A stretch of DNA of 64,000 bases, taken from contig NZ_JASE01000005.1 of the NCBI RefSeq assembly GCF_000622325.1, forward strand, positions 930,001 to 994,000, given 5' to 3'. The position numbers were made by a program, and so were the translations under genes. The stretch is from Sulfitobacter geojensis. Lineage in GTDB: Bacteria; Pseudomonadota; Alphaproteobacteria; Rhodobacterales; Rhodobacteraceae. Positions within the stretch are counted from its first letter, which is position 1. Every line of letters begins with the position of its first letter. Below, piece by piece: positions 27,107 through 41,776 of the stretch. The notes under the pieces were generated by a model. The model searched no databases. It worked only from the letters and a program-made list of their open reading frames with translations, and had not been told where the DNA came from.

Positions 27107-27805
27107 ATGGCAAAACTTGGAAAGCGCACACGCGCCGCCCGCGAAGCATTCGCAGGCAAAGAGAACGTCACAGTAGAAGAAGCTGTGGCGCTGATCAAAG
27201 GCAACTCGACCGTCAAGTTCGACGAAACCATCGAGATCGCCATGAACCTTGGTGTTGACCCACGTCACGCAGACCAGATGGTCCGCGGTGTGGTTGGTCT
27301 GCCAAACGGTACCGGCAAAACCATGCGGGTTGCTGTTTTTGCACGCGGCCCCAAGGCCGAAGAAGCGACAGCGGCAGGCGCCGATATCGTGGGTGCAGAA
27401 GACCTGATGGAAATCGTGCAGTCCGGCAAGATCGAATTCGATCGTTGCATCGCGACACCTGACATGATGCCAATCGTTGGTCGTCTGGGTAAAGTGCTGG
27501 GCCCCCGCAACCTGATGCCAAACCCCAAAGTGGGCACGGTTACCATGGATGTGGCGGACGCTGTTAAAGCGGCCAAAGGCGGCGAAGTTCAGTTCAAAGC
27601 TGAAAAAGGCGGCGTTGTGCATGCCGGCGTTGGCAAACTGTCCTTCGACGAAGGCAAGCTGGTCGAAAACATCCGTGCCTTTGTTGGTGCGGTTGCCAAA
27701 GCCAAGCCGACAGGCACCAAAGGCACCTACATGAAGCAGATCAACCTTAGCTCTACAATGGGCCCGGGCGTTTCTGTTTCCGTGGACAACGCGATCACCG
27801 AGTAA
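27107..27805 (+). CDS. rplA: 50S ribosomal protein L1
   Basis: A 232-residue L1 starting [15 protein letters not shown], with the signature [28 protein letters not shown] spread around residues 115-145 and the C-terminal [17 protein letters not shown]. It builds the ribosomal L1 stalk and in many bacteria represses its own rplK-rplA mRNA. It starts immediately after the rplK stop and ends at a strong terminator. Confidence 0.98.
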   Translation: MAKLGKRTRAAREAFAGKENVTVEEAVALIKGNSTVKFDETIEIAMNLGVDPRHADQMVRGVVGLPNGTGKTMRVAVFARGPKAEEATAAGADIVGAEDLMEIVQSGKIEFDRCIATPDMMPIVGRLGKVLGPRNLMPNPKVGTVTMDVADAVKAAKGGEVQFKAEKGGVVHAGVGKLSFDEGKLVENIRAFVGAVAKAKPTGTKGTYMKQINLSSTMGPGVSVSVDNAITE

Positions 27806-27831
27806 GCGTTGATCAATCGTTATTAGGGAAG

Positions 27832-27859
27832 GGGCGGTGAGATAATCACCGCCCTTTTT
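27832..27859 (+). terminator. Intrinsic terminator after rplA
   Basis: GGGCGGTGA, loop GATAA, TCACCGCCC followed by TTTTT: a perfect 9-bp stem 26 bases after the rplA stop. It separates the rplKA unit from the following sugar genes. Confidence 0.9.
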
Positions 27860-27991
27860 CATATGCGCGAACCGATAATGCCGGGCAGGGTGCAACCGAT
27901 TCGGGTCACAGGTAAATAGAGCGGTTACGGGCCATTTGACTTGTCCGCAGAATCCATCCCCCCTAACAATGCGAGGAAGATGGAGGGTGAC

Positions 27992-28873
27992 GTGGCAGAC
28001 AGGCTGACAGCGATACTGACGATTTGTCGGGACGATCACTTCTATCTGAAACGGTTTGTGGCGTATTATGGCGCGCTGTTCGGGCGCGAAAACCTTTATA
28101 TCGTCAGCCACGGTGACGAACCCGAAGTGCGCGCGCTTGCACAGGGCTGTAACGTGATCCCGATACCGGACACGCAGACCAACAATTTCACCATCCTGAA
28201 ATCCCGCACGATGAACCACATGAAGGACGCGCTGCGCCAGTGGTTCAAGCATGTGATTGTGGTGGATGTGGACGAATTTCTGGTCGTCGATCCGGCCGCG
28301 GGCATGAATTTGCGCGAATGGCTGGACGGTGCCGACGGGGGCACGATTTACACGGCCATGGGGATGGAAATTGTGCACATGCGGGACCGTGAACCGGAAC
28401 CGGTAGAGGATGGCATCATCGGGCCGCGCATGTTCGCGCAGATTGATCTGCACTACGCCAAACCCTGCATCGTGTCGCGCGGGGGCAAGTTAGCGCGGGG
28501 CGGGCATTACGCAGCTTATCGCAAACTGAATATGCCCGACTTTTTGTACCTTTTTCACATGAAGTACTGTGATTTCGGCGTGTTCAAGGACACATTGAAC
28601 CGACGCAACGCTTTTGTTGATGAGCAGGCCCAGCACGGTGATGGCAAGGTCCGGTCCAACCCGCAGTGGTTTGCAAAGAACCGTGATGACGATGCCGTCT
28701 TTGCGAAATTTGCCGAGCGCCCGATTGTGCAGGACTTTGACCTGAACCACGTGCGCCAAGGAATGCACGACACATGGCGCAAGCGTAATGATACGCTGTG
28801 GCATTTCACCCATACAAAATACGACGAGATTTATCAGCTGCCCGCGCGATTCGCCGGTGTGGATCGGGCTTAG
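27992..28873 (+). CDS. Glycosyltransferase family 2-like protein
   Basis: About 293 residues, resembling the GT2-like group (Glyco_tranf_2_4) found in roseobacter polysaccharide loci. It begins DRLTAILTICRDDHFYLKRFVAYYGALFG; an acidic metal-binding motif is VVDVDEFLVV, and the C-terminal half has IVSRGGKLARGGHYA. It probably transfers a sugar to a surface glycan in the cytosol. I prefer the GTG at 27992 because GGAGGG lies five bases before it; an ATG at 27980 has AGGAAG too close. It is followed by a sugar aminotransferase, likely in one operon. Confidence 0.75.
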   Translation: MADRLTAILTICRDDHFYLKRFVAYYGALFGRENLYIVSHGDEPEVRALAQGCNVIPIPDTQTNNFTILKSRTMNHMKDALRQWFKHVIVVDVDEFLVVDPAAGMNLREWLDGADGGTIYTAMGMEIVHMRDREPEPVEDGIIGPRMFAQIDLHYAKPCIVSRGGKLARGGHYAAYRKLNMPDFLYLFHMKYCDFGVFKDTLNRRNAFVDEQAQHGDGKVRSNPQWFAKNRDDDAVFAKFAERPIVQDFDLNHVRQGMHDTWRKRNDTLWHFTHTKYDEIYQLPARFAGVDRA

Positions 28874-28927
28874 CATGCCGGACTGCGCCAGCATCTGCCG
28901 CGGCAGGATTTCAGGACAGGTAACACT

Positions 28928-30106
28928 ATGCCAACGATGCCAAACTTAACTGACGCCGAAGCAATCCCCGAGTCCGCCAGAGCCGAGGTGGAGCGGATTT
29001 TACAGACCGGCGATCTTTTTCGATATACTTCCGATGACTCGCCGGTTGCCTTGCTGGAGGCGGAATTTGCCGCTGCTCTTGGCAGTACTTTTGCGCTGGC
29101 TGTTTCATCCTGCTCCGCCGCGCTGTTTTTGTCGCTGAAGGCTTTGGGGTTGCCGCGCGACGCCAAGGTATTGATCCCCGCCTTTACCTTTGCGGCTGTG
29201 CCCTCCGCTGTGGTGCATGCCAATTGCGTGCCGGTGCTCTGTGAATGTGGCAGTAACTATCGCATCGACCTGAATGATTTCGCGATCAAACTGGCGGAGT
29301 GTGATGCGGTGATTATCAGCCACATGCGGGGTCATACCTCTGACATGGATGTGATCATGGATATGTGCAACGCGGCCGGTATTCCGGTGATCGAAGATGC
29401 GGCGCATAGCTTGGGCACCACATGGGCGGGGCGCAACATCGGGACGATCGGCAAGATCGGGTGTTTCAGTTTCCAGTCTTATAAACTGCTGAACGCGGGG
29501 GAGGGTGGCATCATGATTACGGATGATGCCGATCTGATTGCGCAGGCGATTGTGATGTCCGGTGCCTATGAGCACAACTGGAAAAAACACCCTGTTTTGC
29601 ATGCGGCATTTGCGAAATGGCAGAACCAGCTGCCGTTATATAACCTGCGTTTGAATACGCTTTCTGCGGCATTGATCCGTCCCCAGCTTGCGGCATTGCC
29701 GGAACGCGTTCGGGCAGGACGGCGCAACCATGATCATGTGGCGCAAGCGCTTGACAGCTGTGCGTGGATTTCTGTGCCGCCCTCGCTACCAGCGGAAGAA
29801 CGCGCCCCGGATTCAATTCAGTTCAATCTGGTGGATATGTCGGATGCGCAGGTGGATGAATTTATCCGTCAGGCCGGCACGCGCGGTCTGAAGGTGCAGG
29901 TGTTCGGCCGTTCTGACGACAATGCGCGCGCGTTCTGGAACTGGCAGTTTCTGGACCCCAACCCCGACCAGCCAATGACCCGCGCGATGCTGGATCGTGC
30001 CTGTGACGTGCGCCTGCCGGCGCGGCTGGAGCTTGCGGAATGTGATGTCGTGGCGCAAGCGATCCTTGATGCCATCGCGGCGACGATGGTGACGGCACCC
30101 GTTTGA
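28928..30106 (+). CDS. DegT/DnrJ/EryC1/StrS-family aminotransferase
   Basis: A 392-residue PLP-dependent sugar aminotransferase-like protein. K186 in SFQSYKLLNAGEGG is the PLP-binding lysine; DAAHSLGTTWAGR and the FTFAAVPSAVVHANC segment are typical of the family. It probably transaminates a nucleotide-linked keto-sugar for lipopolysaccharide or capsule, but the substrate is unknown. AGGACAGG lies upstream of the ATG. It is 54 bases after the glycosyltransferase gene, and the two form an accessory pair between rplA and rplJ. Confidence 0.88.
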   Translation: MPTMPNLTDAEAIPESARAEVERILQTGDLFRYTSDDSPVALLEAEFAAALGSTFALAVSSCSAALFLSLKALGLPRDAKVLIPAFTFAAVPSAVVHANCVPVLCECGSNYRIDLNDFAIKLAECDAVIISHMRGHTSDMDVIMDMCNAAGIPVIEDAAHSLGTTWAGRNIGTIGKIGCFSFQSYKLLNAGEGGIMITDDADLIAQAIVMSGAYEHNWKKHPVLHAAFAKWQNQLPLYNLRLNTLSAALIRPQLAALPERVRAGRRNHDHVAQALDSCAWISVPPSLPAEERAPDSIQFNLVDMSDAQVDEFIRQAGTRGLKVQVFGRSDDNARAFWNWQFLDPNPDQPMTRAMLDRACDVRLPARLELAECDVVAQAILDAIAATMVTAPV

Positions 30107-30254
30107 TGCGATGTGCCGCTTTCAGCTTGCGGGCGAAGGCGCTGCAGGCGCAGAAAACGGCCCGAGGGGCGCGAATTTTCGGTAAATCCGGCCAAGGGAT
30201 TGTTTCAGGGGTTGGAAACCCCGGACCAAGGGGGTAATCCACACCTCAAGTACC

Positions 30255-30280
30255 AAAGCGCGATTCGTCGCGCTTTTGTG
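30255..30280 (+). terminator. Intrinsic terminator with TTCG tetraloop
   Basis: AAAGCGCGA, loop TTCG, TCGCGCTTT followed by TGTGCTTTT: a perfect 9-bp stem about 150 bases after the aminotransferase stop, isolating rplJ from upstream transcription. Confidence 0.8.
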
Positions 30281-30482
30281 CTTTTCGTCCGAGACGGTGG
30301 GTGTTGGAAATATTTCCTGCATAATTCCTGCCTGAGACGGGAAACGGTAATTTCTTCGGATCGCCCGAACAGGCTCTCCGCAGTGACGCACCCGGCCCCC
30401 GTAAGGACCCGAATGTCGGGACGACCAAACGTTCCGGCAAAACTGAGCCGGAGGGGTAACCCTCCCTTACTGGAGTGAAACT
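30281..30482 (+). promoter_or_regulatory. rplJ leader, probable L10-(L12) autoregulatory region
   Basis: About 200 bases between the upstream terminator and the rplJ GTG. In most bacteria this leader folds into a structure bound by the L10-L12 complex, repressing rplJL translation. I see a perfect 12-bp palindrome (GGAAATATTTCC, 30306-30317) and a CATAAT -10-like box at 30320, but cannot place a good -35. The structure itself was not computed. Confidence 0.5.
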
Positions 30483-30995
30483 GTGGATAGAGCACAAAAA
30501 GAACAGTTGGTCGACGAACTCGGCCAGATCTTTGAAAGCTCTGGCGTCGTTGTGGTATCTCACTACGTCGGTTTGACAGTTGCTGAAATGCAGGATCTTC
30601 GGGCGCGCGCACGTGCGGCTGATGCATCTGTGCGTGTTGCCAAGAACAGGCTCGCCAAAATTGCCCTTCAGGGAAAGCCATGCGAAAGCATCGGTGATCT
30701 TCTCGAGGGTATGACCGTTCTGACCTATTCCGAGGATCCTGTGGCTGCGGCCAAGGTTGCTCAGGACTTCGCCAAAGAGAACCAAAAGCTGGTGATCCTT
30801 GGTGGTGCAATGGGTGAGAACGCTCTGGACGTCGCCGGTGTTGAAGCCGTGTCCAAAATGCCTTCGCGGGAGGAGCTTATCTCCACCATCGCGGGCATGC
30901 TGGGCGCACCTGCATCCAACATCGCCGGGGCCATTGGCGCACCTGCAAGCAACATCGCATCCATTTTGTCCACGATCGAGGACAAAGCTGCGTAA
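30483..30995 (+). CDS. rplJ: 50S ribosomal protein L10
   Basis: A 170-residue L10 starting at GTG ([19 protein letters not shown]), with [11 protein letters not shown] in the RNA-binding domain. The C-terminal helix carries repeated hydrophobic motifs ([23 protein letters not shown]) that bind L7/L12 dimers. It anchors the L12 stalk and autoregulates. GGAG is just upstream of the GTG. rplL follows after 72 bases. Confidence 0.97.
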   Translation: MDRAQKEQLVDELGQIFESSGVVVVSHYVGLTVAEMQDLRARARAADASVRVAKNRLAKIALQGKPCESIGDLLEGMTVLTYSEDPVAAAKVAQDFAKENQKLVILGGAMGENALDVAGVEAVSKMPSREELISTIAGMLGAPASNIAGAIGAPASNIASILSTIEDKAA

Positions 30996-31067
30996 AGCAT
31001 ATCGTCAAGCTGGCGTGTTGAAACAACACGTTGGAACACACATATTGTTAACGGAAAGAGCTAAAAC

Positions 31068-31439
31068 ATGGCTGATCTGAAAAAACTGGCAGAAGACATC
31101 GTAGGTCTGACACTGCTTGAAGCACAAGAACTGAAAACCATCCTCAAAGACGAGTATGGCATCGAACCAGCTGCCGGTGGCGCTGTAATGATGGCTGGCC
31201 CAGCAGACGCTGGCGGCGGCGCAGAAGAGAAATCTGAATTTGACGTCGTTCTCAAGAACGCCGGCGCTTCCAAGATCAACGTGATCAAGGAAGTCCGTGG
31301 CATCACCGGTCTGGGCCTGAAAGAAGCCAAAGACCTGGTTGAAGCCGGTGGCAAAATCAAAGAAGGCGTCGACAAAGCCGAAGCCGAAGACGTAAAAGCC
31401 AAGCTGGAAGCAGCTGGCGCAGAAGTCGAACTGGCCTAA
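31068..31439 (+). CDS. rplL: 50S ribosomal protein L7/L12
   Basis: A 123-residue L7/L12 with the N-terminal dimerisation domain ([22 protein letters not shown]), an alanine/glycine-rich hinge ([17 protein letters not shown]) and the globular C-terminal domain ([20 protein letters not shown]). It recruits and stimulates translational GTPases. A long structured spacer separates it from rpoB. Confidence 0.98.
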   Translation: MADLKKLAEDIVGLTLLEAQELKTILKDEYGIEPAAGGAVMMAGPADAGGGAEEKSEFDVVLKNAGASKINVIKEVRGITGLGLKEAKDLVEAGGKIKEGVDKAEAEDVKAKLEAAGAEVELA

Positions 31440-31457
31440 TCGGTCTACTTCAGGGAT

Positions 31458-31594
31458 CGCTTTCTTTCAAAGAAAGCGGTCGGAAACTTTCAAAGTTTCC
31501 GATGTTCCCGAATAAAACATTGGCTGGATGGGGAGAAATCCCTGTCCAGCCAAACCTGTCTTGAAGGGTGCTTTTGATGGGCAAAGCATCCTTC
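31458..31594 (+). promoter_or_regulatory. Four consecutive hairpins in the rplL-rpoB spacer
   Basis: H1: 31458-31478, CGCTTTCT, loop TTCAA, AGAAAGCG. H2: 31481-31501, CGGAAACT, loop TTCAA, AGTTTCCG. H3: 31520-31553, outer stem TTGGCTGGA / TCCAGCCAA with an inner GGGGA/TCCCT helix. H4: 31563-31594, GAAGGGTGCTTT / AAAGCATCCTTC. None ends in a long T-run. In E. coli this spacer contains an attenuator and an RNase III site, so processing or partial termination setting the rplL:rpoB ratio is likely. Confidence 0.65.
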
Positions 31595-31726
31595 TGGAGA
31601 GGTCCAGAGGTCGGAAGGTGTGCGGTGGGACGCATGCCAGCATAGACCGGACTAATCCGCTCTGATGGACGCGTCACGGCCCCGGTGGCGGCGTTCAGGC
31701 AAGAGATACGAAAGGTATTACGACAC

Positions 31727-34700
31727 ATGGCACAATCCTTCCTTGGCCAGAAGCGTCTACGTAAATATTATGGCAAAATCCGCGAAGTGCTGGACATGCC
31801 GAACCTCATTGAGGTCCAGAAATCATCATACGATCTGTTCCTGAACTCCGGCGATGCCGAAGTGCCCACCGATGGTGACGGCATTCAGGGCGTGTTCCAG
31901 TCGGTATTCCCGATCAAGGATTTCAACGAAACATCCGTGCTTGAATACGTCAAGTACGAGCTGGAAAAGCCAAAGTACGATGTTGAGGAATGTCAGCAGC
32001 GTGACATGACCTATTCCGCGCCGCTTAAGGTGACCCTGCGTCTGATCGTGTTTGAAGTGGACGAGGACACGGGCGCCAAGTCTGTTAAAGACATTAAAGA
32101 ACAAGACGTGTTCATGGGCGATATGCCCCTGATGACACCGAACGGGACGTTCATTGTGAACGGGACCGAGCGCGTGATCGTTTCCCAGATGCACCGCTCC
32201 CCCGGTGTGTTCTTTGACCACGACAAGGGCAAGACCCACAGCTCGGGCAAGCTTTTGTTTGCGTGCCGCATCATTCCCTACCGCGGCTCCTGGCTGGACT
32301 TCGAATTCGATGCCAAAGATATCGTGTTCGCGCGCATTGACCGTCGTCGCAAGTTGCCTGTCACCACATTGCTTTATGCGCTGGGGCTGGACCAGGAATC
32401 CATCATGGATGCCTATTACAACACGGTGACATACAAGCTTCAGGCCAAAAAGGGCTGGGTTGCGCCGTTCTTCCCGGACCGTGTGCGGGGCACACGTCCA
32501 ACCTATGACATCATCGACGCCAAATCCGGCGAGATCCTGTTCGAGCAGGGCAAAAAGGCCACGCCACGTGCGGTCAAGCAATTGATCGACGCGGGTGAGG
32601 TGACCGAGCTGTTGCTGCCCTTCGATCACATTCAGGGCAAATTCGTTGCCAAGGATATCATCAACGAAGAAACCGGCGCGATCTATGTCGAGGCTGGCGA
32701 CGAGTTGACACTTGAGTACGACAAGGACGGCGATCTGATCGGCGGTACGGCCAAGGAATTGGTCGACGCGGGCATCACCGAGATTCCGTTGTTGGACATC
32801 GATAACGTCAATGTCGGTCCATACATGCGCAACACCATGGCGAACGACAAGAACATGAACCGCGACACCGCGCTCATGGATATCTACCGTGTCATGCGCC
32901 CGGGCGAACCGCCCACCGTTGAAGCCGCATCGAACCTGTTCGACACGTTGTTCTTTGATAGCGAACGGTATGACCTGTCGGCTGTTGGTCGTGTGAAAAT
33001 GAACATGCGCCTTGATCTGGACGCCGAAGACACGCAGCGCACCCTGCGCCGCGAAGATATCGTTGCCTGTATCAAAGCATTGGTTGACCTGCGCGACGGG
33101 CGCGGCGACATCGACGATATTGACCACCTTGGCAACCGTCGTGTGCGTTCTGTTGGCGAGCTGATGGAAAACCAGTACCGCGTTGGCCTGCTGCGCATGG
33201 AGCGCGCGATCAAGGAGCGTATGTCTTCTGTCGAGATCGACACAGTCATGCCGCAGGACCTGATCAACGCGAAGCCTGCTGCTGCTGCGGTTCGTGAATT
33301 CTTTGGCTCGTCGCAGCTGTCGCAGTTCATGGACCAAACCAACCCGCTGTCCGAGGTCACGCACAAGCGTCGCCTTTCAGCGCTTGGGCCTGGCGGTCTG
33401 ACACGTGAGCGTGCCGGTTTTGAAGTACGTGACGTTCACCCGACCCACTATGGCCGGATGTGTCCGATTGAAACGCCGGAAGGTCCGAACATTGGTCTGA
33501 TCAACTCGCTGGCGACCTTTGCCCGAGTGAACAAATACGGCTTTATCGAAACGCCTTACCGTGTGGTTAAGGACAGCACCGTCACGGACGAAGTGCACTA
33601 TATGTCCGCGACCGAGGAAATGCGTCACACTGTGGCGCAGGCGAACGCGTCGCTGGATGTGAACGGCAAGTTCACAAACGAGATGGTAAACACACGCCGC
33701 TCCGGTGACTATACGCTGGCACCTACGGAAAGCGTTGATTTGATCGACGTTTCACCAAAGCAGCTGGTCTCAGTTGCGGCCTCGTTGATCCCGTTCCTTG
33801 AAAACGATGACGCCAACCGCGCTTTGATGGGGTCGAACATGCAACGCCAAGCGGTGCCATTGCTGCAAGCGGAAGCGCCGCTTGTTGGGACAGGCATCGA
33901 AGAAGTTGTGGCACGGGATTCCGGTGCGGCTTACATGGCGAAACGTGGTGGTATCATCGACCAAGTCGACGCCAGCCGTATCGTTCTGCGCGCCACCGAA
34001 GATCTTGAGTTGGGTGATGCGGGCGTAGACATTTACCGCATGCGTAAATTCCAACGGTCGAACCAGAACACCTGCATCAACCAGCGTCCGCTGGTGAAAG
34101 TGGGTGAGAAGGTCACAAAAGGTCAGGTTATCGCCGATGGTCCATCCACGGATATGGGTGAACTTGCCCTTGGTAAAAACGTGGTCGTCGCGTTTATGCC
34201 TTGGAACGGGTACAACTATGAGGACTCCATTCTGATTTCCGAACGGATTTCACGCGATGACGTCTTTACCTCGATCCACATCGAAGAGTTTGAGGTCGCC
34301 GCGCGTGACACCAAGCTTGGGCCAGAGGAAATCACACGCGACATTCCGAACGTCGGTGAAGAAGCGCTGCGCAACCTCGACGAGGCGGGCATCGTTTACA
34401 TCGGCGCGGATGTTGAACCGGGCGATATTCTGGTCGGCAAGATCACACCGAAGGGCGAAAGCCCGATGACACCGGAAGAAAAGCTTCTGCGTGCCATCTT
34501 TGGTGAAAAAGCTTCTGACGTGCGTGACACATCCCTGCGGGTAAAGCCGGGTGACTTTGGTACGGTTGTAGAAGTGCGCGTCTTTAACCGCCACGGTGTG
34601 GAAAAAGACGAACGTGCGCTGCAGATCGAACGTGAAGAAGTCGAACGTCTGGCACGTGACCGGGATGACGAATTGGGCATTCTGGATCGCAACATCTACG

Positions 34701-35866
34701 CGCGTCTGCGCGGTATGATCCTGGGCAAGGTTGCAGTGAAGGGGCCGAAAGGCGTCGCATCCAACAGCCAGATCACGGAAACCATGCTGGATGACGTCCT
34801 GACCCGCGGTCAGTGGTGGCAGCTTGCACTGGAAGACGAAGATGACGCGAAAATCGTCGAAGCCCTGAACGAGCAGTACGAGATCCAGAAGCGGGCCTTG
34901 GATGCGCGGTTCGAGGATAAGGTCGAGAAAGTCCGTCGTGGTGACGATCTGCCTCCGGGTGTGATGAAGATGGTCAAAGTCTTTGTTGCGGTGAAGCGCA
35001 AGCTGCAGCCGGGCGATAAAATGGCGGGCCGTCACGGGAACAAAGGTGTTATTTCCAAGGTTGTACCAATGGAAGATATGCCGTTCCTCGAAGACGGGAC
35101 GCCGGTTGACTTCTGTTTGAACCCGCTGGGTGTTCCATCGCGTATGAACGTTGGTCAGATCCTTGAGACACACATGGGCTGGGCCGCACGCGGTCTGGGT
35201 CTGAACGTCGATGAGGCGCTGCAAGAGTACAAACGTTCCGGCGATTTGACACCTGTACGTGAGGCGATGAACATCGCCTATGGCGCGGACGTTTATGCCG
35301 AAGGTATCGAAGGTATGGACGAGGAAACGTTGCTGGATGCGGCGTCCAACGTCACACGTGGTGTTCCGATTGCGACGCCGGTATTCGATGGTGCCAAAGA
35401 GGCAGATGTGAACGACGCGCTGGTACGTGCCGGCTTTAGTTCATCTGGTCAGTCGGTGCTGTTTGACGGCCGTACAGGCGAGCAGTTTGCCCGCCCTGTG
35501 ACCGTGGGTGTCAAGTACCTGCTGAAGCTGCACCACCTTGTGGATGACAAAATCCACGCGCGTTCTACCGGTCCATACTCGCTGGTCACCCAGCAGCCAT
35601 TGGGCGGTAAAGCGCAGTTCGGTGGTCAGCGCTTTGGTGAGATGGAGGTCTGGGCCCTTGAGGCGTACGGCGCTGCATACACCCTGCAGGAAATGCTGAC
35701 TGTGAAATCGGATGACGTGGCCGGCCGGACGAAGGTCTACGAAAGCATCGTCAAGGGCGAGGACAACTTTGAAGCGGGCATTCCAGAGAGCTTTAACGTT
35801 CTCGTGAAAGAAGTCCGCGGCCTCGGCCTGAATATGGAACTCCTGGATGCGGAGGAAGATGAGTAA
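31727..35866 (+). CDS. rpoB: RNA polymerase beta subunit
   Basis: A 1379-residue beta subunit, full length for alphaproteobacteria. The start [17 protein letters not shown] has GAAAGGT upstream. The rifampicin region reads wild type ([21 protein letters not shown], then LSALGPGGL), and the catalytic-region motifs [14 protein letters not shown] and [24 protein letters not shown] are present. It forms the active centre with RpoC. It is 287 bases after rplL, separated by tandem hairpins, and 72 bases before rpoC. Confidence 0.99.
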   Translation: MAQSFLGQKRLRKYYGKIREVLDMPNLIEVQKSSYDLFLNSGDAEVPTDGDGIQGVFQSVFPIKDFNETSVLEYVKYELEKPKYDVEECQQRDMTYSAPLKVTLRLIVFEVDEDTGAKSVKDIKEQDVFMGDMPLMTPNGTFIVNGTERVIVSQMHRSPGVFFDHDKGKTHSSGKLLFACRIIPYRGSWLDFEFDAKDIVFARIDRRRKLPVTTLLYALGLDQESIMDAYYNTVTYKLQAKKGWVAPFFPDRVRGTRPTYDIIDAKSGEILFEQGKKATPRAVKQLIDAGEVTELLLPFDHIQGKFVAKDIINEETGAIYVEAGDELTLEYDKDGDLIGGTAKELVDAGITEIPLLDIDNVNVGPYMRNTMANDKNMNRDTALMDIYRVMRPGEPPTVEAASNLFDTLFFDSERYDLSAVGRVKMNMRLDLDAEDTQRTLRREDIVACIKALVDLRDGRGDIDDIDHLGNRRVRSVGELMENQYRVGLLRMERAIKERMSSVEIDTVMPQDLINAKPAAAAVREFFGSSQLSQFMDQTNPLSEVTHKRRLSALGPGGLTRERAGFEVRDVHPTHYGRMCPIETPEGPNIGLINSLATFARVNKYGFIETPYRVVKDSTVTDEVHYMSATEEMRHTVAQANASLDVNGKFTNEMVNTRRSGDYTLAPTESVDLIDVSPKQLVSVAASLIPFLENDDANRALMGSNMQRQAVPLLQAEAPLVGTGIEEVVARDSGAAYMAKRGGIIDQVDASRIVLRATEDLELGDAGVDIYRMRKFQRSNQNTCINQRPLVKVGEKVTKGQVIADGPSTDMGELALGKNVVVAFMPWNGYNYEDSILISERISRDDVFTSIHIEEFEVAARDTKLGPEEITRDIPNVGEEALRNLDEAGIVYIGADVEPGDILVGKITPKGESPMTPEEKLLRAIFGEKASDVRDTSLRVKPGDFGTVVEVRVFNRHGVEKDERALQIEREEVERLARDRDDELGILDRNIYARLRGMILGKVAVKGPKGVASNSQITETMLDDVLTRGQWWQLALEDEDDAKIVEALNEQYEIQKRALDARFEDKVEKVRRGDDLPPGVMKMVKVFVAVKRKLQPGDKMAGRHGNKGVISKVVPMEDMPFLEDGTPVDFCLNPLGVPSRMNVGQILETHMGWAARGLGLNVDEALQEYKRSGDLTPVREAMNIAYGADVYAEGIEGMDEETLLDAASNVTRGVPIATPVFDGAKEADVNDALVRAGFSSSGQSVLFDGRTGEQFARPVTVGVKYLLKLHHLVDDKIHARSTGPYSLVTQQPLGGKAQFGGQRFGEMEVWALEAYGAAYTLQEMLTVKSDDVAGRTKVYESIVKGEDNFEAGIPESFNVLVKEVRGLGLNMELLDAEEDE

Positions 35867-35938
35867 CGCCAAAGCTCATCTAAGCGGATCGGGCGATTTT
35901 GCCCGATCCGCACCTCCCCCCAATTCAAGGATTTGAAA

Positions 35939-40186
<4,248 letters not shown>

Positions 40187-40212
40187 TTTCGCCCTGACCC
40201 TTAATTGATAAG

Positions 40213-40247
40213 AAGCCCCCGCAGTATGCCAACTGCGGGGGCTTTTT
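40213..40247 (+). terminator. Intrinsic terminator after rpoC
   Basis: AAGCCCCCGCAGT, loop ATGCCA, ACTGCGGGGGCTT then TTT: a 13-bp perfect stem 27 bases after rpoC. Confidence 0.93.
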
Positions 40248-40313
40248 GTTTTTATTCTGCCCGCGAGAGGAGACAGGCAGAATAAAGGGGCTCGATAGAG
40301 GGACGCGCGGGGC

Positions 40314-41381
40314 TCAGTTTACGACGCTTTTAATGAACTTACCGGTCGACATGCGCATCCTGAATTTACCATTGCGGATCCAGTCAGGCTTCATACGGAT
40401 ATGGGCCAACTGACCATTCCCGATCTTTTGGTTCAGACGCATGGCCACATCAATATAGCCGTCCGGCCCCGGTTTTGCCGACACGACTTCGCCAAGGAAC
40501 GTGCGGTCCGAAGACCAGATGGTTGTGCCCAGTGCGTCGCGTGCCACGTCTTTCGACACGACGGAGTTGGACAGGCGTGTGACTGTATTGCCGTTGATCG
40601 ATGCCCGCCCACTGTGACCATCACGGCCACGCCCAACGGAGGGGCTTGCGCCGCCACCGCTGTTGTTGCCAGCGTTGGCGTTCCCGTTACCGGCGTTGCC
40701 GTTACCAGAGCCGCCGTTCCCATTACCGGAATTGCCGTTGCTGTTACCGCTGCCGGAATTTCCGTTGTCGGACCCGTTGTTCCCGCTGCCCGAGTTTCCG
40801 GTCCCTGAGCCGTTGCCAGACCCGCTGCCGGATCCGCCGGTTCCTGCGCCGCCAGTACCGCTGCCCGTACCGCTATTGCCTGACCCGCCACTGCCTGACC
40901 CGCCACTGCCTGACCCGCCACTGCTTGACCCGCCATTGCCGGACCCGCCGCTGCCCGAACCACCGCTGCTCGAACCACCGCTACCGGCCCCCCCACTGCC
41001 AGAGCCACCACTGCCAGTACCGCCGTCACCCGAACCGCCAATGCCCACGCCTACGCCCGCACCGACACCTACGCCGCCCAATCCGACACCAACGCCGCCC
41101 GCGCCAACACTGCCTGTACCGCTGCCCGAGCCATCGCCAGATCCCTGACCTGATGCATCGCCATTGCCGGAGCCGCTGCCGCTGCCGCTTCCGACACCTG
41201 CACCAACGCCGACACCAACGTCACCGACATCGGCGCCGACGCCCACGCCGACACCGCCGCCGCCAACGCTGACGTCCGCACCAATACCAATACCGCCAAG
41301 GCCCACATCAAGGGCAAGCGCGCTCGACCCGATGCCGACGGAGACAAGAGTTACGAGGGTGAAATGTTTTACATTCTGCAT
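40314..41381 (-). CDS. Exported glycine/serine-repeat protein with C-terminal PRC-barrel-like domain
   Basis: A 355-residue protein. A signal peptide (MQNVKHFTLVTLVSVGIGSSALA) is followed by a G/V-rich segment (about 24-75, GVGVGVGADVG), then about 170 residues of G-S and G-N repeats. The last roughly 95 residues are a normal-complexity domain (ALGTTIWSSDRTFLGEVV, GYIDVAMRLNQKIG, HIRMKPDWIR) that resembles a PRC barrel. I know no named family for the whole. It could be a flexible cell-surface or matrix protein. The start at 41381 has GAGGAA six bases upstream; the ATG two codons earlier abuts it. It is convergent with rpoC. Confidence 0.7.
   Translation of the reverse strand: MQNVKHFTLVTLVSVGIGSSALALDVGLGGIGIGADVSVGGGGVGVGVGADVGDVGVGVGAGVGSGSGSGSGNGDASGQGSGDGSGSGTGSVGAGGVGVGLGGVGVGAGVGVGIGGSGDGGTGSGGSGSGGAGSGGSSSGGSGSGGSGNGGSSSGGSGSGGSGSGGSGNSGTGSGTGGAGTGGSGSGSGNGSGTGNSGSGNNGSDNGNSGSGNSNGNSGNGNGGSGNGNAGNGNANAGNNSGGGASPSVGRGRDGHSGRASINGNTVTRLSNSVVSKDVARDALGTTIWSSDRTFLGEVVSAKPGPDGYIDVAMRLNQKIGNGQLAHIRMKPDWIRNGKFRMRMSTGKFIKSVVN
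40860..41035. repeat. Tandem 15-bp coding repeats
   Basis: Units close to CTGCCTGACCCGCCA recur with a 15-bp period and drift in the third codon bases; on the minus strand each encodes a Gly-Ser pentapeptide such as GSGGS. The conserved amino acid pattern with varying codons indicates selection on the protein rather than very recent slippage. Confidence 0.75.
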
Positions 41382-41776
41382 GATCATTTCCTCACTTTTT
41401 TACAAAATACACATGCGATCCACGTCCAATTTGTAAGACCACAATCGGTTACATCCTCAAGCCTAGGGGCCGGATATGGCTCAATTTTGACGTGTGAGTT
41501 GAAATTTGCGGATCGTAAAACGGGCGCTTTGAAGGCTGGAAAAGTTCGGCAATACCATGTGCTTACATGGAGAGAGTAACTTTTTCGGAATGCGAATTTA
41601 GGCGCAAAGTTGATGTTTTCAGCTTCAAATAAGTGATTTTTGAACGGTTTTGGCAAAAAACGACCAAACCCTGCACGCTGCGAAATGCGCGATCGCACTG
41701 AAAGGCATCGACGCCTCTTCCGCCCCCCGATGCAATCCCTTACGTTGCCCAAAACACAACCAACCACAGGGCAGCA
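41382..41776. other. Non-coding gap between divergent glycine-rich gene and glycosyltransferase gene
   Basis: About 395 bases, more AT-rich than the surroundings. It must hold the promoters of both divergent genes. I see no credible ORF, no clear hairpin and no convincing -35/-10 pair. Confidence 0.4.

Noticed and set aside
31826..33364. 512-codon open frame antisense to rpoB
   Set aside because: Shadow of a highly biased essential gene; no recognisable domain and no ribosome site.
40860..41035. CRISPR-like regular repeats
   Set aside because: Period is 15 bp without spacers and the repeats encode Gly-Ser pentapeptides; this is a coding tandem repeat.
40601..41272. Arg/His- and Pro-rich open frames antisense to the Gly/Ser repeat gene
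   Set aside because: Low-complexity translation of the 15-bp repeat in other frames; the minus-strand reading has a signal peptide, start site and C-terminal domain, so it is the real one.
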